Positions 55,353 to 64,000 of a stretch of DNA of 64,000 nucleotides are shown in pieces. Position numbers and translations under genes: made by a program. A model generated the notes under the pieces. That model was not told the origin of the DNA. It saw nothing but the letters and a program-made list of their open reading frames with translations, and ran no database searches. Numbering within the stretch: the stretch's first letter is position 1; every line of letters starts with the position of its first letter. The DNA lies in NCBI RefSeq assembly GCF_035046485.1, contig NC_085137.1:317265164-317329163 (forward strand). Reading direction: 5' to 3'. The DNA is from Aedes albopictus. Taxonomy: Eukaryota; Arthropoda; Insecta; Diptera; Culicidae.

Positions 55353-55712
55353 TGGGGCACGTTCGGTGTAGTACTAGATTTGTAGTAATGAGCTGAATTT
55401 TTGTATGGTGAGAAGATGAATTCTTCGTTTCAGCAATGAAATGGTGCAAAAAGCGTGGGTATTATGATTCCTTGCCTAATTTGATGCTGTTTGGACAAAA
55501 CTTTGGAAAACTATGTTGTTTGTGTTGCAAGAAATGAAAAAAAAACAACAACACTGTTGCCCAAAGTTTGCTCAAACAGCATCAAATTAGGCAAGGAATC
55601 ATAATACCCACGCTTTTTGCACCATTTCATTGCAGAAACGGAGAATTGACCTTCTCACCATACTAAAATTCAGCTCATTACTACAAATCAAGTACTTCAT
55701 CGATCTGTCCTA
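55353..55712 (+). mobile_element. Fold-back MITE family F360, copy 3
   Basis: Same ends and length as 10345-10704, with TAA on each side. Confidence 0.85.
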
Positions 55713-55801
55713 TTAAAACTATTTGTAAATTTGAGCCATTTCTATCTGGTAGACAACGAAAGCATAGCTTTACAGTAACATCAAAAAGCTAAACGAGAAG
55801 A

Positions 55802-56055
55802 CACAGACAAACAGACGTATCACTTGGAATAAATTACGATAAAAATCATCGTCGCGAAAACATAATCGCCTAATGCTAACCAGGTTGTGTTACACAAATC
55901 ACTCAGTAGGTGGCGGTAGTGAGCAAACGTCAAATAGGAGCAAAAACGATGCGAACGCCGTGACCGAGCGATTTGCGAACTACAAAATATTTGAACTAAC
56001 CGTTAAAAAGGGTTACGATGGGAAGTGAGTAGAGTGAGACGTCTGTTTGTCTGTG
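55802..56055 (+). mobile_element. MITE with CACAGACAAACAGACG ends (254 bp), copy 2
   Basis: Same length as 9505-9758 and highly similar. 7-bp duplication GAGAAGA (55795-55801, 56056-56062). Confidence 0.88.
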
Positions 56056-56159
56056 GAGAAGATATGAGAGACAGGGAGACAGCAACGGATCTCGTTATCT
56101 CAACAGTTAGGAGTTTGTCCATGAAACAGTAACTACAATGAGGAGTGCCAACAAATAAC

Positions 56160-56701
56160 AAACAAGAAGAGGAATGATAGTAGCTGGTGAACGACTCAAC
56201 AGGGAGCGGTACAGGGTGGCAAGAGCAGTCAAACATTTTTCGATTCAAATCAAAGTCACGGAAACATATTCGCCTAATATTGCTGACTGCACCCCAAATT
56301 GGACTGTCACAATAGTGTGCACACACCTTCAAAGTGTGATTGCAGCGCAGGGCCACGTCGGATCGAGTTGAGGTCTTCGGGGCACTTATTCCTTGTAAAT
56401 GGAGGAATAAGTGCACCGAAGACGTCGAGACGATCCGAGGCAAATGTGCACTTTTATCACACTTTTTAGGCGTACCAAAAAAAAATGTGATAGTCCAATT
56501 TGGGATGTAGTCTGCAATACTAAAGGGACTATGTTTGACCAACCATCAACTATAGATGGCGGTAATGAGCAAACGTCAAACTCGAACAAAAACGATGCGA
56601 GCGCCGCGGGTGGTCAGTTGGCCAACTGTCAAATTTTGAAAAAGATCGTTAAATCTGTGTACGACGGGAGTTATCAGAGTGTCACGTCTGTTTGTCTGTG
56701 C
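56160..56701. mobile_element. Diverged relative of the CACAGAC MITE, rearranged
   Basis: Shares ACATATTCGCCTAATATTGC-like, GGCGGTAATGAGCAAACGTC and ACGTCTGTTTGTCTGTG blocks with 55802-56055. An inverted pair (AATAAGTGC / GCACTTATT) and repeated GTCCAATTTGGG-type sequence mark a further fold-back inside it. Confidence 0.55.
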
Positions 56702-57100
56702 AGCTTTCTTAACTTGTGCATTCCTCCAGAATCCCCCAAATGGCTTCGAATGTGGTGCCCGTGCCTTCCAAATGGCTAGACTTACCCTAAGTCAAAAACA
56801 AACTTTTTTATCCTGTCGTGAAATTAAAGATGACTTTTCAAAATCCAACTTTGTTGTAAAGTGGATCAACTTTCATTACCATATATTGTCTGTTTAAATG
56901 TAGTTCACAGTTTTCTCACTTTAGCACTCCCATCGGCATATTTACTGGTTTGAATGACACGTGACATTTTTTAGCAAACAAACGAAAGCAAAGATCTTAG
57001 ATCCCCCTGAAACATGTAGATCAGTAAACCATTCCGCAAAGTCATCTGTTTCACCTCGAAACATGCTTTTTCCCCCGAAATTTTCAATTCATCAACTCAC

Positions 57101-57232
57101 CTGACAGTCATTATCAATGTCAACGTAGAATCCGTCGGTTCGATTCGCACATACAAATGAATGGTTAATGTCATCACGTATCTCCTCGGCACCGGCTGGC
57201 AACACGTACGCGTACGCTTTCACTTGTTTGCT
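57101..57232 (-). CDS. CBM14 chitin-binding protein, upstream exon
   Basis: A 132-bp, phase-0 exon: acceptor gtctattccag|AGC and donor TGTCAG|gtgagt on the minus strand. It encodes 44 residues ending SFVCANRTDGFYVDIDNDCQ, with CBM14 cysteines 1 and 2 (C-x14-C) and the aromatic residues typical between them (GFYVD). It continues directly into IFHRC on the exon at 8772, completing C-x5-C. It is distinctly GC-richer than its flanks. The signal-peptide exon must lie further right; none could be identified with confidence before the end of the window. Confidence 0.85.
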
Positions 57233-57894
57233 CTGGAATAGACGAGAAATAAAAGCAACAGGATTTTCAGTAAACTAGGTACACAGGTGCTGCGGTCATT
57301 GGCGGTCTTGGGGGAAAACTCGTAAAGTAGCGTTCCTTATTTTGGGCTAGGCGGAAGGTGTGTGTGATGTGTAGTAATCGCGTTCCGAAAGGGTGTAGAA
57401 GACATTTTATGCACTCGCGTTTCTCCAAACCACGTGCCGTGCGGTATGTTTGATGGCAGTTAGCAGTTAATATAGTTGGACCTATGATGGCAGGCTTTAT
57501 AATAACTCGTCCGTTGCTCGAATGCAAATTGCAGATGACTTAATCGATAGTGAAGCGATGAACCCCAATTTTGGATGGTACTTAAACCAGGAAGTAAAAG
57601 TCGATGCGATAATTTAATGAATTCACATAACTGACATAAACTGTCGCGAGTTAGCAATTGGATCAGCTGAAAACCAATATTGGGCCGTTAATAAACCACG
57701 AAGATAAAAATTTGACATTCTCAAACCCAGGGATGGCATTCACCATTTGCAAAGAGTTACATTCACTTGCTACTATCTCAGTTCATAAGCATGCTATCAA
57801 AAAACAATGTATGGATGACTTTTAGCTTGTAGTTTTATCTGAAAGTTTGCCGAATATCATAAGGGTCGCACACGCATGCTTAACTCGTGAGCGA
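57233..57894. other. Upstream intron of the CBM14 gene, unassigned
   Basis: No first exon or promoter identified. The pyrimidine-rich run before the acceptor would read as a hydrophobic stretch if translated, but it is out of frame with the exon. Confidence 0.4.
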
Positions 57895-58179
57895 GCTGTG
57901 AAAGCAACTCTCCACGCCGTGAATGTAGGGTATCGCGGTACTTGGGCGGTGGCTTCTATATTCGTCTGTTTTCCACTATAACTTAGTCAATATTGAACCA
58001 ATTGACTTGAAATGTTGTACACGGGTAGATACTATACCTATCTCACCACATTCTAAAAGTTGTGCCAATTGGTTCAAATTTGACTGAGTTATAGTGGAAA
58101 ACAGACGAATATAGAAGCCACCGCCCAAGTGGCGCGATTCCCTAAATTACATTCACGGCGTGGAGAGTTGCTTTCACAG
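57895..58179. mobile_element. Nested fold-back elements (285 bp)
   Basis: Outer arms GTGAAAGCAACTCTCCACGC and complement enclose an inner pair beginning GGGTATCGCGG and ending CGCGATTCCC, with CGGTGGCTTCTATATTCG arms. It resembles one palindromic MITE inside another. Confidence 0.75.
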
Positions 58180-61070
58180 TATGTAGCCCTTACTGCGCTA
58201 ACCGGAGCAATGGTGCAGTGGACCTTGTGTTTCTCCGAGACAATCAGCTGCCCTTCTTTAGTCTCACTTGAGGCTAAATAAGGCCGGGATTATGAAGATG
58301 TTGTTAAATAGTTTGAATTTTCACCTATATGGTTTCGCATTATGCGATTTACACAGTGTATTCCGTGTATCCTCGCCTTTGGCGTTTTCCAACCGATACC
58401 GATTTGGTTTTATTGTTGCTGTTGTTGCGAAGAGTTTAATCTTACCTAGTTTGGGTAGTGGCTACGGTTAGGATAGCTCAGATCAATCTTCAGCATAAAA
58501 GAACAGCAACGATCAATCTTTGCAGACTTATGCAAAATGGTACAGCCCAAGTGGCGTTAGTCCAAGAACCTTACTTTCGTAAGGGAAATTTCTATCTATG
58601 AAACCTTGTGAACCCGGTTTTTGTTCCTTCAGTAAACATGAAATGGCAAACTCGCGTGTCTTGCCTCGAGCCTGTGAACTTGTCAATGACGCAATAGTTG
58701 CTACACTCATCTCTGAACTAACCACCAGAGATGTATGTGCTATCACAATTGATGCATCTGTTGGAAACCTCAACAGGAAATACGTCTATTGTTCGGTTTA
58801 TTTACCGCATGATGAACCATCCCCTACGGATGCTTTCAAACAAGTCATCGCATACTGTACTTCAAAAGGCCTTCCGCTAATTGTTGGCAGTGATGCTAAT
58901 GCTCACCATATCATCTGGGGCAGCTCAGACATTAACTTGAGAGGTTCCAGCTTGATGGGGACTTAAGTAGTACGGATCTTGCATTACTTAACATTGGCAA
59001 CCGCCCAACTTTCATGGTATCTGCTAGAGAGGAAGTGTTAGATATAACGCTTTGCTCTAGCAGAATTAGTCACGAGCTGACCAATTGGCATGTGTCAGAT
59101 GAAGAATCTTTATCTGACCATCGCTATATCTTTTTTTAACATTTAAATGTTACTTCGCAAACATTGCGTTTCAGGAATCCTCGGTCAACAAACTGGGATC
59201 TTTTTACTGATTTGGTTGCGGCCAAATTTCATGGATACTCACCATCCATGAAACTCCAAGTGATTTAGATGATGCCGTTGATACTACAACGACCTTCATC
59301 ATGGAAGCTTTTGAAGAAGCATGCCCTCTACGGTCTGTGAAGATCACAAGAGGAACCCCTTGGTGGAACTCTGATAGCATAGCATAGCATAGCCGACCGT
59401 ACACATCCTGGGGTGGCTGTCGATAGAGACGTTTAATGCGCCAGAAAAGCTGCCTGGGGCTTGACAGACTTTTCATTGAACGAACTCTCAACACCTGGCC
59501 AGGTCCTTACGATCAGCGGGGATGGGGAGGAAATGTTGATTAGATATCTGCTCAGAATATGTCCAAGAACTTGGCCCACTTCATAGATATCTGGAGTTGG
59601 AACTTGGATGGGGTTTTATAGGATGCTTTCCGTGGCGAAAAAGCGTATGAAAAGATGTTATAAAGCAATATTTAATTATGTGTTATTATTTACCTTATTA
59701 CCGCTGAAAGAGTAAAAATTAGAAACATATGTTAAACATATGTTGTTAAACGATGATTATATTTTAGAATAAACTTGAGTACTTGTTTGAGATAAAGTTG
59801 CTATCATTGGAAGAAAAAATAAAGGTAATGTTTACACAGGCATTATTATTTTACACAGGAATGCATGAAAGATGAATCGCAAATCTCACGTTGTAATTCA
59901 TCTAGTGAAGCGATCCACATGCGTTATGGCGTATGCCCAGTTATAACAATACAGAAAAGAGCTCTTTAAAAAGTCCGCCCATAGAAAAGATAAATCGGAT
60001 TAATCTCACCATGCTAACACTGAATCGTCATCCGGGTACTACTGCTTTGTACAGGAAGCCAAGATACCCGTAACGCACCAGGAGATATCCGTCGCGAATT
60101 TGCAGTTCAAAAGCATTCATCCGACACCATGTGTGGTAAAGATGTAGTGTATTTCATGCGAATCAATTCCATCCACTGCGTTGAAAGAAACTGCAATTTC
60201 AGGCCAGCAGATTGATTTGAAGAGGGGTACACATCGTGTGATTCACCAACTGCGGATGAGAATTTTTCACTAGAGGATCCGGCAGGTTCTCACTGTACAC
60301 ATTGGGCTTCCGATTTCTTCTAATATTGTTCATTGGGCACTATGAAACATAAATTTTCGTATTCAGTGATTTCGTTTTATCCAAGCCGAAATGAAACTCA
60401 ACAGAAGGAAAATTCTGACACCCGAAAATTTCAACACGTCCACACGCGCGCACAGACTCAGGAACCCCTTGGTGGAACTCTGATCTGGAAAAACTCAGGA
60501 AACAATGTAGAAAGAGTTGGAACAGACCACGTTTGGCTGGTTCGGAGGCTTTCAGGTCGGCTCGCAAGGCCTACAGGAAAGCTCTCCGGTCTGCTGAACG
60601 ACCCGGCTGGAAAAACCTTTGTACAAATGTTTCCAGCTTGAGTGAAGTCCGTCGGTTAAACAAAATCCTTGCGAAATCTAAGGATTTCCGGGTGAACGAA
60701 CTTCGTTTGCCAAACGGCGATCTGACTTCCTCTGATGAGGAAGTTCTGGAATGCTTATTCAGCACACACTTCCCTGGATGTGTGCATATTACATCTTCGG
60801 ATGAACCTGATGTATTTTCTTGTAGTTACGATTCCCTGGCTTCGGCTCGGAGTATTGTAACTATAGAATCGATTGAGTGGGCTTAATAGCTTTGCTCCTT
60901 TCAAATCTCCTGGGGCAGATGGGATTTATCCTATTTTGCTTCAGAAGGGATTTGATCATTTCAAACATGTTTTGAAAAAACTACTTGTTTGCAGTTTTGC
61001 TACAGGGTATATTTCCAAATCCTGGCGGGATATTACTGTAAAGTTTATTCCAAAAGTGGGTCGTGCGTCG
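58180..61070 (+). pseudogene. LOA/R1-type LINE, copy A
   Basis: The 5' part is non-coding, followed by an endonuclease region (QVALVQEPYFRKG, VYCSVYLPHDEPSPTDAF, catalytic-type GSDANAHHIIWGSS at ~58895, SDHRYIF). After the insertion at 59376-60459 come RSARKAYRKALRSAER, FRVNELRLPNGDLTSSDEEV and the reverse transcriptase start FKSPGADGIYPILLQKGFDH. Stops and frameshifts are present. It ends at 61070 at a direct repeat of 63191-63403. FKSPGADGIYP and (in copy C) DIEGAFDNVP support LOA/R1-type, not proven. Confidence 0.8.
59376..60459 (-). mobile_element. Retroposed insertion with 25-bp target duplication (1.08 kb)
   Basis: 59351-59375 and 60460-60484 are an identical 25-bp sequence that is single in the uninterrupted LINE reading. 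The left junction carries an (ATAGC)n run, read on the minus strand as a 3' tail of GCTAT units. This fits a 5'-truncated LINE or other target-primed insertion. No coding pattern. Confidence 0.75.
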
Positions 61071-63190
61071 TTTGTCGGCTGTTCGGGTTCGTTTAGAAGT
61101 TGACCATCAATGTTAACTTCTTTTCCCGATCAGCCTAGATAGCTGTGTAGTGTCGGTAGCGGTTGTCTCAATTGGCTAAGAATAACACTACGGACCGCCT
61201 GATCCAGTGGTAAGAGTCCACTATACAGGTGACCCCTAATTCATGGTGTTATGCGGCTTTATGCTTACCGTGCCAAAGAATGAATGGTTAGGGGGGTCTA
61301 ATAAAAACCTAACCACAAACGGAGCCTGTGGAGAATTAGGGCGTCCTCCACAGTATTACGCCCTTACTGCGCTAACCGGAGCAATGGTGCGGTGGACCTT
61401 GTGTTTCTCCGAGATAATCAGTTGCCCTTCTTAAGTCTCAAATTTGAGGCTAAATAAGGGTGGGGTTATTCAAATGTTGTTAATTAGCTTACATTACTGC
61501 CTATATGGGTTCGCTTGATGCGTTTTCGCCATTGGCGTTTTTCAATTGACACCGATTTGGTTCGTTGTTGATGTTTCCTTTTTGTGCTGTGATTGTGAAG
61601 AGTGTAATCCTGTCTAGTTTGGGTAGTGGCTACGACAAGGAAACCTCAGATCAATTTACAGCGTAAAAAGCGTATGTAGCCCAAGTGGATCTACTTCAAA
61701 AAGTTCAATTTCGTAGGGTAACTTCTGTATAGGTTACCTTGTGAACCCAGCTTTGCTTTTTTCATTATAGATGAACTGTCGTGCCTCGAGCATGCTATAT
61801 TTTAGAATAATGTTAACAGTATGTTTCAACCTTTCCTTATGAATGGCTTCAAGCAAGCTCTTGTTTTCAGCATCTTTTCGCTGATATTTGGCATCTGAAG
61901 TAGCTCAAACATTGGTTTGAGATGCTTCACTTTGATGGAATACTTAAGTAGTACAGTTCATGGTTGACTTAACATAGAATTGCACCTAACCCAACTCTGC
62001 ATGAGCAGAATTTGTCATGAGTTGACTGATTGGCATGTGTCAGATGAGGACTCTTCATTTGACCTTTTTGCACTTTGGAGTGTTCCTTCACAAACTTTGC
62101 GTATTCAGGCGTCCCTGCTCAACAAGCTAGGGAAACTGTGATAATTGGTTGCGATCACATTTTATGGATAACTCGCTTCCATTGCTACTCCAAGAGAGTT
62201 TCATTATGGTTTTGTTATTACAACGCCCTTCATTGTGGTATACCATAGCTACTGCTTTGAAAGAAGCTTGTCCTCTGCGGTCTGTGCTGACCGAAAGAGG
62301 TATTCCTGAATGGAACTCGGACCTGTTCAAGTTCTAAATATCTTCGGATAAACCAGTCTTTTGTATAGCTACGAATCTTTAGCTTCTACCCCGAGGATTG
62401 TAGCTATAGAATCTATTTAGTGGGCACTAAAAAGCTCTGCTTACTTCAAATCTCCGGGAGCAAATGGGACTTTGTTCTATTTTTCTTCAGAGGGATTTGA
62501 GTTTTTCAAACATGTTTTGAACTCTTGTAGTTTTCTATTGGGTATTTTCATGGCGTGAAATTACTCTGTAGTTTTATCCCGAAAGGGTGCGTGCGTTGTA
62601 AAAAGAAGGAATAAGTTCCAGATTTATCTGGTTACTTCGTTCTTTCTGAAATGCTCGAAACGCATTGTCGATTATCACATCTGTGATGTTCGTCTGGCTA
62701 ACATGCCTGTTCATGTGAACTCACATGTCTCCCAATTTGGGATGTCCACAGTGACTCTTTTACACAAAGTTGTATACGTTTTCAAGCAAGCACTCGCTCA
62801 AACGTAGTTTTTGCTTGATTTCTTGAATATTGAGGATGCTTTTGATGACGTGCCTTTCTATGTCATATTGAAAGTCGCATGACGTCGCAAGCTACCTCCA
62901 ATGAGCTATAGGCTCTTTTTACGCTTATGCGTTTTACAGTGTCCTTTTCAGGGCACTGATTAACCCCGTTGTGGTATGAGCTATGAGCTCTCGTTGCGCT
63001 TATGCGTTCATTCCCTCTTCTAGGGCACCCCTTCCTATTTCATCACCTTTCCCTTTCCCAATTCCCATCCCTTGTCTCATTCTCCCTCAGGTAAATGATG
63101 AAATAGGCTCATATGTATGGCGATGGCACAAATGTCCCTAATGGAGGATAACGTGCCTCTGGAGCCGGCCTTCTGATACCTGATACCTGA
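61071..63190 (+). mobile_element. Internally deleted LOA/R1-type LINE, copy B
   Basis: Starts with LINE 5' UTR-like sequence; the segment around CGCCCTTACTGCGCTAACCG matches copy A at about 58189. Heavily decayed coding follows (CPLRSVLTERGIPEWNSDLF), then a jump from mid reverse transcriptase to a 3' UTR (CCCTTTCCCAATTCCCATCC). It ends with a TGATACC repeat tail at 63165-63190. Confidence 0.7.
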
Positions 63191-64000
63191 TAACTATAGA
63201 ATCGATTGAGTGGGCTTAATAGCTTTGCTCCTTTCAAATCTCCTGGGGCAGATGGGATTTATCCTATTTTGCTTCAGAAGGGATTTGATCATTTCAAACA
63301 TGTTTTGAAAAAACTACTTGTTTGCAGTTTTGCTACAGGGTATATTCCCAAATCCTGGCGGGATATTACTGTAAAGTTTATTCCAAAAGTGAGTCGTGCG
63401 TCGTATGAAGAAGCAAAGAGTTTCAGACCTATCAGTTTGACCTCTTTTCTTAGATGCTTAGAACGCATTGTGGATCATCACATCCGTGATGTTCATCTGG
63501 CCAACGTGCCTCTTCATGTAAACCAACATGCCTACCAATCTGGTAAGTCCACTGTGACTCTTTTACACAAGGTTGTTTACGATATCGAGAAAGCATTCGC
63601 TCAAAAGCAGTCTTGTCTGAGTGTTTTCTTAGATATCGAGGGTGCCTTTGACAACGTGCCTTTCGATGCCATATTTGAAGCCGCACGGAGTCATGGTATA
63701 TCTCCAATGATTTCCAATTGGATTCACCAAATGCTCAAAAACCGATATCTCTTCTCGACATTGCGTCTAGCAGGGATTAGGAAATTGAGTGTTTGTGGAT
63801 GCTCCCATCTTATCACCGCTTTTGTGGAATCTCGTAACAGATACGCTATTGAGGCAACTCAATAATAGCGGTTTTCCTACTTATGGTTTTGCCGACGACT
63901 ACCTAACATTGTTAGTCGGTATGTGCATCAGCAACCTTTTCGACCTGATGCAAAGCGCCCTTCAGGTAGTTGAGGGTTGGTGTCGCCTATATGGCCTTTC
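63191..64000 (+). pseudogene. LOA/R1-type LINE, copy C (continues past the window)
   Basis: The first 213 bp repeat 60858-61070 with two differences. The reverse transcriptase continues: YEEAKSFRPISLTSFLRCLE, HVNQHAYQSGKSTVTLLHKV, VFLDIEGAFDNVPFDAIFEA (catalytic Asp), then a frameshift at about 63805 and YGFADDYLTLLV (catalytic DD, ~63875). A 219-codon frame is open from 63206. Probably the continuation of copy A. Confidence 0.82.

Larger units (their letters stand above)
8773..57100 (-). other. 48.3-kb intron of the CBM14 gene, hosting another gene
   Basis: The donor on the minus strand is CAG|gtgagttgatg at 57101/57100 and the acceptor is catttag|ATT at 8773/8772. Both sides are phase 0 and the joined protein restores one CBM14 domain (NDCQ followed by IFHRC). 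The intron contains the whole plus-strand RRM-like gene (about 19.4-55.2 kb) and most of the window's transposons. Confidence 0.8.

Overview
The window looks like a culicine mosquito genome, most likely Aedes. This is inferred from long AT-rich introns, very dense layered transposons (short inverted-repeat elements, tRNA-derived SINEs, R1/LOA-type LINEs, mag-like Ty3 elements) and 65-85 bp short introns. I count three host genes. All boundaries were read by eye; no alignment or search was run.

Host genes. (1) A plus-strand gene enters from the left and ends at 2058. Its last two exons encode the C-terminal part of a PTB/PID-like domain. (2) A minus-strand gene for a secreted-type chitin-binding (CBM14/peritrophin-A) protein with a long acidic tail has one exon at 57232-57101 and its last exon at 8772-7414. 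The six CBM14 cysteines are split 2+4 across an intron of about 48.3 kb. (3) Inside that intron, on the opposite strand, lies a gene with one exon (19703-20075) encoding an RRM-like domain. It is followed by three separate candidate terminal exons at 29279-29889, 43016-43638 and 54340-55010. Each has its own acceptor, the same phase, its own stop and a poly(A) signal. The three encode homologous but diverged C-terminal halves, so the locus appears able to make three proteins of 327, 331 and 347 residues with a shared N-terminus. This is the most interesting biology in the window.

The rest is transposons, many with readable target-site duplications (TSDs). 0-20 kb: a short hAT-like family (ends CTAGGGGCAAG, 8-bp TSD) in at least six copies, plus a four-level nest at 11.75-15.6 kb. 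20-28 kb: a gag-only LTR element inside a TIR element, then an R1-like LINE broken by piggyBac-like, fold-back and hAT-like insertions. 31-43 kb: an R1-like LINE split by a 9.1-kb element, which holds a SINE that itself holds a Ty3 element with identical LTRs. 44-50 kb: a 1.27-kb fold-back element, LINE fragments, a SINE and a Tc1/mariner remnant. 51-56 kb: more fold-back elements around the third terminal exon. 58-64 kb: three stacked LOA/R1-type LINE pieces, including a 213-bp direct duplication around an internally deleted copy.

No CRISPR arrays, rRNA genes, clear functional tRNA genes or viral genes were seen. The tRNA-like segments are best read as SINE promoters.
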